A DNA stretch of 9,510 bases from positions 1-9,510 of the forward strand of contig CABPWC010000057.1 of the NCBI GenBank assembly GCA_902461025.1, given 5' to 3'. The DNA is from an uncultured Streptococcus sp. GTDB lineage: Bacteria; Bacillota; Bacilli; Lactobacillales; Streptococcaceae. Made by a program: the position numbers and the translations under genes. Positions 1-5,884 of the stretch are shown here, piece by piece (positions within the stretch are counted from its first letter, which is position 1; each line of letters opens with the position of its first letter). The notes beneath the pieces were generated by a model. That model was not told the origin of the DNA, searched no databases, and saw nothing but the letters and a program-made list of their open reading frames with translations.

Positions 1-251
1 ACAGTATAGACGCGATTTTTCCGTAGATTACTTCTCTGGTGGTGACGAATCTCAGACTTGATACCGTAAAAGTGCAAGAAAGATTCATAGAGATAACGAG
101 CCAATTTAGCATTTTCTGTAATGACGGACAAGGTCAAACCAGAGCTCGATAAACCAATACTACCAGACATCTTGATAATAGCTGACAATTCATGACGACT
201 CAGGTGATGCTGACTTAAAATTTCTTCTTTTACTGCTACTGTAAAACTCAT
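1..251 (-). CDS. whiA: WhiA sporulation/division regulator, N-terminal part only
   Basis: This is the first 83 codons of WhiA; the gene continues beyond the left edge of the window. I translated it by hand: it starts MSFTVAVKEEIL and contains KMSGSIGLSSSGLTL and a basic segment (RHHQRSNLRKNRVYT) that match the N-terminal part of the WhiA family as I know it from streptococci. The family joins a degenerate LAGLIDADG homing-endonuclease-like domain to a C-terminal helix-turn-helix; only part of the first domain is visible. In Streptomyces it is a sporulation regulator, and in Bacillus it influences division and chromosome segregation; its role in streptococci is less clear. The ATG overlaps the yvcK stop as ATGA, and AGGTGA lies four bases upstream of the ATG, so this start is well supported. 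It is the third visible gene of the rapZ-yvcK-whiA unit. Confidence 0.93.
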   Translation of the reverse strand, partial: MSFTVAVKEEILSQHHLSRHELSAIIKMSGSIGLSSSGLTLSVITENAKLARYLYESFLHFYGIKSEIRHHQRSNLRKNRVYT

Positions 252-1225
252 TTTCTCACCTGTATGATCCGCATGAGCTCATCTACGATTAAATCACCAT
301 CGTGAAAGGCTCCCCCATTTTCCAAGCGTAGAAAGTTGGATGAAATGACACGTGGGACTTGCTTACGCAAACCTTCAAAATCATGCTCAACCTGCACCAA
401 ATATTCATCAAAACGGTTGGTATCCATATAGTCCCTCGGAACCTTTTCGATATTAACAAGGACAGTATCGATAAATGGACGGCCCAAATGACTTTGTAAG
501 ACTTCTACGTGATCACTATCTGAGAAATGCTCCGTTTCTCCACGTTGAGTCATAATATTGCAGACATAGGCAACCTCTGCCTTAGTCTCTAGAAGAGCCT
601 GTCCAATTTCTTCAATAACAATATTTGGTAAGATGGATGTAAAGAGCGATCCCGGTCCCAAAACAATCATATCACTCTCAAGAATGGTATTGACAACACG
701 ACGGCTAGCCTGCGGTTTTTCATCATCTAGAGTGTTTGTCACATAGACATGGTCAATCATACCTGGATGATCTGCAATGTGACTTTCCCCAGCAACTTCT
801 GAACCATCTTTAAAGACAGCATGGAGTGTCAAAGGATGGTCACTTGATGGGAAAATCTTCCCTGTAGTATGGAAGAATTTACTCAGCAATTGCATGGCAT
901 TATAGGTCGAACCCTGCATTTCAGATAATCCAGCTATGATAATGTTTCCTAATGGATGACCAGCAAAAGCACCTGCATCCTCTGAAAAACGGTATTGAAA
1001 GACCTTTTCATAGAATTTTGGCATATCTGACATGGCTACAAGGACATTACGTAAATCCCCTGGAGGTGTTAACTGTTGAATATTCTTACGCAATTCACCT
1101 GAAGAACCACCATCATCCGCAACGGTAACTATGGCTGCAATGTCGACATCCTTTTCCCGTAGACTATTTAAAATAACAGGGATCCCGGTTCCACCACCAA
1201 TCACCGTAATTTTGGGTTTTCTCAT
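248..1225 (-). CDS. yvcK: YvcK/GlmR family (CofD-like) envelope metabolism protein
   Basis: A 325-residue cytoplasmic protein of the YvcK/GlmR family, which shares a Rossmann-like fold with CofD (2-phospho-L-lactate transferase). Visible family motifs are GGGTG at residues 10-14, ADDGGSSGELR at 36-46, PPGDLRN at 54-60 and GHPLGN at 89-94; the length is normal. In Bacillus the homologue binds UDP-GlcNAc and stimulates GlmS, directing carbon into peptidoglycan precursors on gluconeogenic media; in pneumococcus YvcK has been linked to division and shape. That role here is inferred from family membership. Its ATG overlaps the rapZ stop (ATGA), and its stop overlaps the whiA start in the same way. 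The nearest Shine-Dalgarno-like AAAGGA is about 15 bases upstream, with a small hairpin between it and the ATG, so translation probably depends on coupling with rapZ. Confidence 0.95.
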   Translation of the reverse strand: MRKPKITVIGGGTGIPVILNSLREKDVDIAAIVTVADDGGSSGELRKNIQQLTPPGDLRNVLVAMSDMPKFYEKVFQYRFSEDAGAFAGHPLGNIIIAGLSEMQGSTYNAMQLLSKFFHTTGKIFPSSDHPLTLHAVFKDGSEVAGESHIADHPGMIDHVYVTNTLDDEKPQASRRVVNTILESDMIVLGPGSLFTSILPNIVIEEIGQALLETKAEVAYVCNIMTQRGETEHFSDSDHVEVLQSHLGRPFIDTVLVNIEKVPRDYMDTNRFDEYLVQVEHDFEGLRKQVPRVISSNFLRLENGGAFHDGDLIVDELMRIIQVRK

Positions 1226-2112
1226 GAACGGTTTACCGTTTCCTTTCTTCGGTCTTTATCACGATGACTTTCATTTACAGACCAACTTTTAGATAGGTCA
1301 TTCGCTAAACGCTTGGCAAAAGCAACACTTCGGTGTTGGCCACCAGTACAACCAATCGCAATAGTTAAGACTGATTTACCTTCTTTCTTGTAACCTGGTA
1401 GAATTGGTTCAACCAAGGCTAACAAATGACGGTAGAAATCTTCAGATTCCTCATGGTTCATGACATAGTCATAAACTGCCTGGTCTTCACCTGTTTGATT
1501 ACGAAGTTCTGACAGATAGTAAGGGTTTGGCAAGAAACGAACATCAAATACCAAGTCTGCATCAATTGGAATGCCGTATTTAAACCCAAATGACATGACC
1601 TCGATACGGAAAGACTGCGTTTGTTCTTGGTCCGAAAATTGCTCTGCAATAGTCTTGCGAAGTTCACGAGGAGTTAACTCTGTTGTGTCAACCACATTTT
1701 GGCTCATATTTTTTAATGGGGCTAAGAGTTCGCGTTCCAACTTAATCCCGTCCAAAATACGACCATCTGCTGCAAGAGGGTGACTTCTTCTAGTTTCCTT
1801 ATAGCGTGCCACCAATTCCTTATCAGCAGCATCCAAAAAGAGAATTTTGAAGTCCAAATCATCTTGGTTTTCTAATTCATCCAAGACAGCCTGAATCTCT
1901 GAGAAGAAAGAACGGCTTCGCATATCCACCACTAGGGCTAACTTATGGTCGTCATCCTTGGTCTCTACCAACTGCAAAAACTTTGGTAATAGAGCTGGTG
2001 GCATATTATCAATCGTAAAATATCCTAAATCTTCAAAGGATTGAATGGCTACAGTTTTCCCTGCACCACTCATCCCTGTTACAATCACCAGGTGAAGTTG
2101 TTTCATTGTCAT
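1222..2112 (-). CDS. rapZ: RapZ (YvcJ) nucleotide-binding protein
   Basis: RapZ/YvcJ is a P-loop protein. With the chosen start it has 296 residues, normal for the family. The Walker A motif GMSGAGKT is at residues 13-20, followed by the family's DNMPP and VVDMRSR segments; the C-terminal domain carries CTGGQHRSVAFA. In E. coli RapZ binds the small RNAs GlmZ and GlmY and controls GlmS synthesis; in Bacillus YvcJ hydrolyses nucleotides and affects competence. No GlmZ-like RNA is visible here, so the substrate in this organism is open. There are three in-frame ATGs, at 2115, 2112 and 2106. AAGGAG lies only three bases from the first but six from the second, and pneumococcal RapZ, as I recall it, starts at the same place, so I chose 2112. 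It is the first gene of the rapZ-yvcK-whiA group and overlaps yvcK by four bases. Confidence 0.95.
   Translation of the reverse strand: MTMKQLHLVIVTGMSGAGKTVAIQSFEDLGYFTIDNMPPALLPKFLQLVETKDDDHKLALVVDMRSRSFFSEIQAVLDELENQDDLDFKILFLDAADKELVARYKETRRSHPLAADGRILDGIKLERELLAPLKNMSQNVVDTTELTPRELRKTIAEQFSDQEQTQSFRIEVMSFGFKYGIPIDADLVFDVRFLPNPYYLSELRNQTGEDQAVYDYVMNHEESEDFYRHLLALVEPILPGYKKEGKSVLTIAIGCTGGQHRSVAFAKRLANDLSKSWSVNESHRDKDRRKETVNRS
1227..1240 (-). promoter_or_regulatory. Hairpin at the rapZ/yvcK junction
   Basis: The perfect inverted repeat AACGG/CCGTT (six pairs if the loop is only two bases) lies within the last codons of rapZ and ends one base before the yvcK ATG. It occupies the space between the Shine-Dalgarno-like AAAGGA and the start codon, so on the mRNA it would either shorten that gap or hinder initiation until ribosomes finishing rapZ open it. 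The pairing is read directly from the sequence; a regulatory role is inference. A stem this short in coding sequence could arise by chance. Confidence 0.35.
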
Positions 2113-2133
2113 CATAGTCTCCTTATATCAAAA

Positions 2134-2156
2134 GAAGTTTGGAAGAACCAAACTTC
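2134..2156 (-). terminator. Weak terminator-like hairpin between ridA and rapZ
   Basis: A perfect nine-base inverted repeat (GAAGTTTGG/CCAAACTTC) with a five-base loop follows the ridA stop by eight bases. On the minus strand it is followed by only four T residues, then GATATAAGG, so it resembles an intrinsic terminator with a poor U-tract and probably allows read-through into rapZ. No convincing separate promoter for rapZ is visible in the 51-base gap. It could also act as an mRNA processing or stability element. Confidence 0.55.
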
Positions 2157-2163
2157 AACTCGC

Positions 2164-2544
2164 TTATCCTATCTCAGCGATGACTTCAATTTCGACTTTT
2201 ACATCGCGAGGAAGACGAGCTACTTCCACAGCTGAACGAGCTGGAAACTCCCTATTAAAGGCTGTTTGGTAAACCTCATTGAAAGGTACAAAGTCGTTCA
2301 TATCACTCAAGAAACAAGTTGTTTTAACAACATGGTCAAAATCTGTGCCTGCTTCTGCCAAAATAGCTCCAATGTTTTTCAAGACTTGTTCAGTCTGTTC
2401 TTGAATCGTTTCTCCTACGATTTCTCCAGTTTCTGGAGATAAAGGAACTTGACCGCTAGCAAACAAAAGGTTCCCAACGATTTTTCCCTGAACGTAAGGC
2501 CCGATTGCCTTTGGAGCTTTATCTGTATGAATTGTTTTTGCCAT
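2164..2544 (-). CDS. ridA: RidA family enamine/imine deaminase
   Basis: A 126-residue RidA (YjgF/YER057c/UK114) protein, full length for the family. Members form cytosolic homotrimers that hydrolyse reactive enamines and imines such as 2-aminoacrylate released by PLP-dependent dehydratases, protecting other PLP enzymes and isoleucine synthesis. Characteristic features are GPY at residues 15-17, the SGQVPL segment at 30-35, the conserved arginine in PARSAVEV (R103, equivalent to E. coli R105, which binds the substrate carboxylate) and the VEIEVIA ending with E120. Presence of the arginine supports an active RidA-subgroup enzyme rather than an inactive paralogue. GAGG lies seven bases before the ATG. 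It begins nine bases after engB and is the last gene of the dfr-clpX-engB group before the weak hairpin at 2134-2156. Confidence 0.94.
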   Translation of the reverse strand: MAKTIHTDKAPKAIGPYVQGKIVGNLLFASGQVPLSPETGEIVGETIQEQTEQVLKNIGAILAEAGTDFDHVVKTTCFLSDMNDFVPFNEVYQTAFNREFPARSAVEVARLPRDVKVEIEVIAEIG

Positions 2545-2553
2545 ATGTATTCC

Positions 2554-3141
2554 TCACAATTTTTCTAAAATAGCATCCCAAGCTTGGTCCATTCCTGCTT
2601 TTGTTACGGATGAAAAGAGGATAAAATCATCACTTGGATCAAAGTTTAATTTCTTTTTAATGGCTGATTCGTGCTTGTTCCATTTCCCACGCGGAATCTT
2701 GTCTGCCTTTGTCGCCACAATGATGACAGGAATCTCATAATACTTTAGAAATTCGTACATCTGTACATCATCTGCTGACGGATCATGACGAAAGTCAACG
2801 AGACTAACCACTGCTCGAAGATTTTCTCGAGTGGTTAAGTACTCCTCAATCATGCGTCCCCATTTTTCGCGTTCCTTTTTGGACACACGAGCATAACCGT
2901 AACCAGGTACATCTACAAAACGCATCTTATCATCAATGTTAAAAAAGTTCAGCAACTGAGTTTTACCAGGTTTTCCAGAAGTACGAGCCAGATTTTTACG
3001 ATTGAGCATAGTATTGATAAAACTCGATTTACCAACATTTGAGCGTCCTGCAAGAGCAATTTCAGGAAGTTCATCCTGCGGATAGTGAGACTTATTGGCA
3101 GCACTCAGCAAAATCTCAGCATTGTGTGTATTGATTTCCAT
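2554..3141 (-). CDS. engB: EngB/YsxC ribosome biogenesis GTP-binding protein
   Basis: A 195-residue GTPase of the EngB/YihA/YsxC family, which takes part in assembly of the 50S ribosomal subunit and is essential in many Firmicutes. GTPase motifs are all present: G1 GRSNVGKSS at residues 32-40, the G2 threonine in PGKTQ (T61), G3 DVPGYG at 77-82, G4 TKAD at 144-147 and G5 SSVTK at 177-181. A GTG six bases upstream (3147) is also in frame, but it lies inside the Shine-Dalgarno sequence AGAGGTG; the ATG at 3141 has GAGG five bases upstream and gives the usual N-terminus MEINTHNAEI. The Shine-Dalgarno overlaps the clpX stop codon (TAGAGG), only eight bases separating the genes, so translation is likely coupled to clpX. 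The clpX-engB pairing is conserved in many Firmicutes. Confidence 0.96.
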   Translation of the reverse strand: MEINTHNAEILLSAANKSHYPQDELPEIALAGRSNVGKSSFINTMLNRKNLARTSGKPGKTQLLNFFNIDDKMRFVDVPGYGYARVSKKEREKWGRMIEEYLTTRENLRAVVSLVDFRHDPSADDVQMYEFLKYYEIPVIIVATKADKIPRGKWNKHESAIKKKLNFDPSDDFILFSSVTKAGMDQAWDAILEKL

Positions 3142-3149
3142 AGTCACCT

Positions 3150-4382
3150 CTAGGCTGTCTCTAGAATCGGCTTAGCCGTTCCGTCAACCGCTTCTTTTGT
3201 GATACGAACAGTTTTCACATTTTCTTGACTTGGAACCTCAAACATAACGTCTAGCATGGTTTCTTCAATGATTGAGCGAAGACCACGCGCACCAGTTTTA
3301 CGTTCGATGGCTTTGTTTGCAATTTCTTGGAGAGCCTCATCGTCAAATTCAAGCTCAACATCGTCATATGAAAGCAAGGTCTGGTATTGTTTGACCAAGG
3401 CATTTCTTGGTTCTTTCAAAATGCGAACTAAGTCATCTACTGTCAACTGCTCCAAGGCTGCAAAGACAGGCAAACGTCCAATCAACTCAGGAATAATACC
3501 GAATTTTTGAATATCTTCTGCGATGATTTCTTGCATGTAAGAGCTGTTTTCGTCAATGGCCTTGTTGTTTTGTCCAAAGCCGATAACTTTTTCACCAAGA
3601 CGCTGTTTGACAATCTCTTCGATGCCATCGAAGGCACCACCCACGATAAAGAGGATATTCTTAGTGTCCACTTGAATCATTTCTTGTTGTGGATGTTTGC
3701 GTCCACCTTGTGGTGGTACACTAGCTACAGTTCCTTCGATAATTTTGAGGAGGGCTTGTTGTACCCCTTCACCAGAAACATCACGTGTGATAGACACGTT
3801 CTCGCTCTTCTTGGCAATTTTGTCAATCTCATCTACATAGATTATTCCACGTTCTGCACGTTCGATGTTAAAGTCAGCTGCCTGCAAGAGTTTGAGGAGA
3901 ATATTTTCCACGTCCTCACCAACATAACCAGCCTCAGTAAGAGCTGTTGCATCTGCAATGGCAAAAGGTACATTCAAACTTCTAGCAAGTGTTTGAGCAA
4001 GGAAAGTCTTCCCTGAACCAGTTGGGCCAATCATCAAAATATTTGATTTTTGCAAATCCACATCTTCTGACTCTTCACGAGTGTCATGGAAATTGATGCG
4101 TTTGTAGTGGTTATATACAGCTACTGCCAAGGCACGTTTGGCACGATCTTGACCAATCACATAGTGGTTCAAGATGTTTAAGAGTTCGATTGGTTTTGGT
4201 ACTTCAGATAAGTCTGCTAGGACTTCCTCTGCCAACTCCTCACGAATGATTTCCTGGGCTAACTCCACACACTCATTACAGATAAAAGCGTTGTTCCCAG
4301 CGATTATTTTTTTAACTTCTTCTTGGCTTTTGCCACAAAATGAGCAATAAACCATCATATCATTTTTCCTATTTGTAGGCAT
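3150..4382 (-). CDS. clpX: ClpX, ATPase subunit of the ClpXP protease
   Basis: A 410-residue AAA+ unfoldase, full length for ClpX. As a hexamer it recognises, unfolds and feeds tagged proteins (for example ssrA-tagged) to ClpP in the cytoplasm. The N-terminal zinc-binding domain has CxxC pairs at C13/C16 and C35/C38. The AAA+ module shows Walker A GPTGSGKT at 119-126, pore-1 loop GYVG at 152-155, Walker B IIYVDEID at 180-187, the RKH loop at 228-230, the IGF ClpP-docking loop at 267-269, the arginine-finger context IGRLP (R303) and sensor 2 GAR at 364-366. No key residue is missing. The ATG is preceded by an AAGGGA Shine-Dalgarno. It lies 31 bases after the 56-residue ORF with no visible promoter between, so it is probably transcribed from the dfr promoter. 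clpP is not in the window. Confidence 0.98.
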   Translation of the reverse strand: MPTNRKNDMMVYCSFCGKSQEEVKKIIAGNNAFICNECVELAQEIIREELAEEVLADLSEVPKPIELLNILNHYVIGQDRAKRALAVAVYNHYKRINFHDTREESEDVDLQKSNILMIGPTGSGKTFLAQTLARSLNVPFAIADATALTEAGYVGEDVENILLKLLQAADFNIERAERGIIYVDEIDKIAKKSENVSITRDVSGEGVQQALLKIIEGTVASVPPQGGRKHPQQEMIQVDTKNILFIVGGAFDGIEEIVKQRLGEKVIGFGQNNKAIDENSSYMQEIIAEDIQKFGIIPELIGRLPVFAALEQLTVDDLVRILKEPRNALVKQYQTLLSYDDVELEFDDEALQEIANKAIERKTGARGLRSIIEETMLDVMFEVPSQENVKTVRITKEAVDGTAKPILETA

Positions 4383-4413
4383 GATTCCCTTCCGTTCTAA
4401 TTATTCATTCTCT

Positions 4414-4584
4414 CTAAAATAAGGTCATATAAAAAGCATGAATGCTATTCACCAAGTTTGTAAAGGCATTAAGCCAAAGTAGAGTAGCAAGTCCAAAGCG
4501 CTTTTTACGAAAAGCGTGTGTTCCAGCTACAAAACAGACAGCACACAAAAGAGCTGTAAAAAATCCAAAAATACTACGCTCCAT
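4414..4584 (-). CDS. Small two-helix membrane protein, unknown function
   Basis: A 56-codon ORF translated by hand, starting MERSIFGFF and ending HAFYMTLF before TAG. It has two hydrophobic stretches, about residues 5-22 and 31-55, separated by the basic turn RKKR (26-29), so it is probably a hairpin membrane protein with that turn in the cytoplasm. The start overlaps the dfr stop as TAATG, and AAAGGA lies just upstream inside the end of dfr, so it is probably translated by coupling. I recall an almost identical hypothetical protein between dfr and clpX in pneumococcus (SP_1570 in TIGR4, from memory), which supports a real gene. No catalytic motif, signal peptide cleavage site or known family is recognised, and I assign no function. 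The reading frame is intact. Confidence 0.8.
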   Translation of the reverse strand: MERSIFGFFTALLCAVCFVAGTHAFRKKRFGLATLLWLNAFTNLVNSIHAFYMTLF

Positions 4585-5090
4585 TAGACTTCCTTTCTCT
4601 TTCTATATTCGATGGTAAAATCATAGGCATTTTTCTCATCTCTAGTATAAGATTTGCTTGCAACAGTCTCAAAAACAGTCAAGTCAAAATCTTCCGGGAA
4701 AAAAGTATCCCCTTCAACTTGAGCATGGATTTGTGTCACAATAATTTCATCGAGATAAGGTTCAAAAAGCTGAAAAATCTGCTTACCCCCAATGATATAG
4801 AGATTTTTATCCTGGTTATGGTACCAGTCTAAAACATCCTCAACATTTTGGAAAACCAGAGCACCCTCAATTGACTCTTCAACATTACGCGTCAAAATCA
4901 GAGTCTCACGTCCTGGAAGCAAACGTCGTCCCATTCCATCAAAGGTGACACGTCCCATCAAGATGGCATGATTCAAGGTTGTTTCTTTAAAATGTTTTAA
5001 CTCTGCTGGCAAATGCCATGGTAAGCGATCCTCTTTTCCGATTACACCCTTTTCATCTTGGGCCCAGATGGCTACGATTTTCATTGTCAT
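4584..5090 (-). CDS. folA: Dihydrofolate reductase
   Basis: A 168-residue dihydrofolate reductase (dfr/dhfR in pneumococcal usage), reducing dihydrofolate to tetrahydrofolate with NADPH; it is the target of trimethoprim. Motifs are VIGKEDRLPWHLPAEL with the active-site acid E30, the cofactor-binding segment GRVTFDGMGRRLLPGRETLILTR, and IGGKQIF with the nucleotide-binding glycines. Residue 100 is isoleucine (codon ATT at 4791-4793), the trimethoprim-sensitive state at the position where pneumococcal resistance usually comes from I100L. The ATG at 5090 is preceded by AAGGA seven bases upstream and gives the usual MT-KIVAIWAQD start; the second ATG at 5084 is less well placed. It is the first gene of the dfr - small membrane protein - clpX - engB - ridA group, with an extended -10 promoter just upstream. 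Confidence 0.97.
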   Translation of the reverse strand: MTMKIVAIWAQDEKGVIGKEDRLPWHLPAELKHFKETTLNHAILMGRVTFDGMGRRLLPGRETLILTRNVEESIEGALVFQNVEDVLDWYHNQDKNLYIIGGKQIFQLFEPYLDEIIVTQIHAQVEGDTFFPEDFDLTVFETVASKSYTRDEKNAYDFTIEYRKRKEV

Positions 5091-5117
5091 GCTTTCATCC
5101 TTTTTATTGATAGTTCT

Positions 5118-5126
5118 ATTTTATCA
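5118..5126 (-). promoter_or_regulatory. Extended -10 promoter for dfr-clpX group
   Basis: On the minus strand the sequence TGATAAAAT gives a -10 hexamer TAAAAT preceded by TG one base upstream, an extended -10 element. It lies 27 bases before the dfr start, and transcription would begin at about 5111. No good -35 hexamer is seen at 16-18 bases, which is tolerated with an extended -10. It lies downstream of the dpr terminator, where a new promoter is needed. The match is moderate in an AT-rich gap. Confidence 0.5.
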
Positions 5127-5170
5127 AAAATCTTGAAAAAAGACTGTTTTGGAATGTCCTCCGAAATAGA

Positions 5171-5201
5171 AAAAATCCGTAGAAACTTTCTACGGATTTT
5201 T
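5171..5201 (-). terminator. Intrinsic terminator after dpr
   Basis: A perfect 12-base inverted repeat (AAAAATCCGTAG/CTACGGATTTTT) with a loop of seven or fewer bases, followed on the minus strand by a run of six T residues that begins in the stem. It begins 16 bases after the dpr stop and separates dpr from dfr. The structure is symmetric and would also work on the plus strand, but no plus-strand gene is present. Confidence 0.9.
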
Positions 5202-5217
5202 GACAAAATAGAGTATC

Positions 5218-5736
5218 TTACAAACCAGGTGCTTGTCCTAATTCTGCTGCAAGCATCCAGACAGTTTTTTCAAGGTCTGCCTTAGCACCAACGAAGATAT
5301 CATTGGTTACATCATCACCTTCCTCATCAGTTACATCCAATGCTTTTTGGAAGAGTGTGATGAGGTAACGATAGATAGATAGAACACGCTCTAAACTTTC
5401 TTCTACGTTACGGAATTCTCCAACTTCTTCTTCGATTTCACTGTGTTGAAGGAATTCTGTCAAAGTAGAGTAAGGTTTGCCACCAAGAGTGATCAAGCGT
5501 TCGCTGATTTCATCTAGGTAACCATCAAGGCTATCCATGTATTCATCCATCTTAGGATGCCATACCATAAAACCACGTCCACGCATATACCAGTGTACTT
5601 GATGTAGAGCAATATGTGCTACGTACAAGTCAGCTACAGCTTGATTCAAAACTTCCTTTGTATTTACTAGCGCTTCTGCCGCTGGTTTAGATAATGTTGC
5701 TACGTCTTTTAATGCATCTTTTTTCAATTCTACCAT
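5218..5736 (-). CDS. dpr: Dpr/Dps-like non-haem ferritin (peroxide resistance)
   Basis: A 172-residue Dps-family protein of the streptococcal Dpr type. Twelve subunits form a shell that oxidises and stores ferrous iron, limiting Fenton chemistry; streptococci lack catalase, so Dpr matters for survival of oxygen and peroxide. The inter-subunit ferroxidase ligands are present: H48 in HQVHWYMRG, H60 and D64 in WHPKMDEY, D75 and E79 in LDEISER, equivalent to H47, H59, D63, D74 and E78 of S. suis Dpr as I recall. A GTG at 5745 is in frame upstream but lies inside the Shine-Dalgarno stretch GAGGTGAG; the ATG at 5736 gives the usual MVELKK start and normal length. It is a single-gene unit with its own promoter and terminator. 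In several streptococci PerR controls dpr, while RitR has been linked to iron control in pneumococcus; which one acts here cannot be read from the sequence. Confidence 0.96.
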   Translation of the reverse strand: MVELKKDALKDVATLSKPAAEALVNTKEVLNQAVADLYVAHIALHQVHWYMRGRGFMVWHPKMDEYMDSLDGYLDEISERLITLGGKPYSTLTEFLQHSEIEEEVGEFRNVEESLERVLSIYRYLITLFQKALDVTDEEGDDVTNDIFVGAKADLEKTVWMLAAELGQAPGL

Positions 5737-5789
5737 TTTTCTCACCTCATAATATTATTTTTGCAACCATATTTATTGATTACTATCTC

Positions 5790-5818
5790 AGTATACTACA
5801 CCTAGTAGACAAAAGCAA
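5790..5818 (-). promoter_or_regulatory. Sigma-A promoter of dpr
   Basis: On the minus strand TTGCTT (5813-5818) and TATACT (5790-5795) are separated by exactly 17 bases, matching the vegetative consensus closely. Transcription would begin near 5783, leaving a leader of about 47 bases before the dpr ATG with its GAGGTGAG ribosome binding site. A strong promoter fits an abundant storage protein. No other promoter of this quality is seen in the 5737-5884 gap. Confidence 0.75.
5791..5810 (-). promoter_or_regulatory. Putative operator dyad over dpr promoter
   Basis: A 20-base near-palindrome fills the spacer and overlaps the -10 hexamer: on the minus strand GTcTACTA, centre GGTG, then TAGTAtAC. 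Seven of eight arm positions are symmetric. A dimeric repressor bound here would block RNA polymerase. It does not resemble the PerR box consensus (TTATAATNATTATAA), and I cannot name the regulator. The symmetry is visible in the sequence; operator function is inference. Confidence 0.45.
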
Positions 5819-5884
5819 GAAAATTAACCCATATTAAAAAAGTTGTAATAGACTGATAATTTAAGAATAGAAAGTCGTATTTTT

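Noticed and set aside
2116..2200. Possible promoter for rapZ using TTGGTT and TATAAG
   Set aside because: The spacing is 18 and the predicted start would fall inside the rapZ Shine-Dalgarno, so it cannot give a normal leader.
3507..4016. A 169-codon open frame on the plus strand opposite clpX
   Set aside because: It is antisense to a highly conserved clpX region and has no convincing ribosome binding site or recognisable domain. Long antisense frames are expected opposite constrained genes.
5749..5758. Ten-base palindrome ATAATATTAT next to the dpr ribosome binding site, considered as a PerR-like box
   Set aside because: It is too short, matches the PerR consensus poorly, and AT-only palindromes are frequent by chance in this AT-rich gap.
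5820..5884. Searched for a terminator of the exporter operon
   Set aside because: The stretch is AT-rich with a run of T residues on the minus strand but contains no stable hairpin before it, so no terminator is called.
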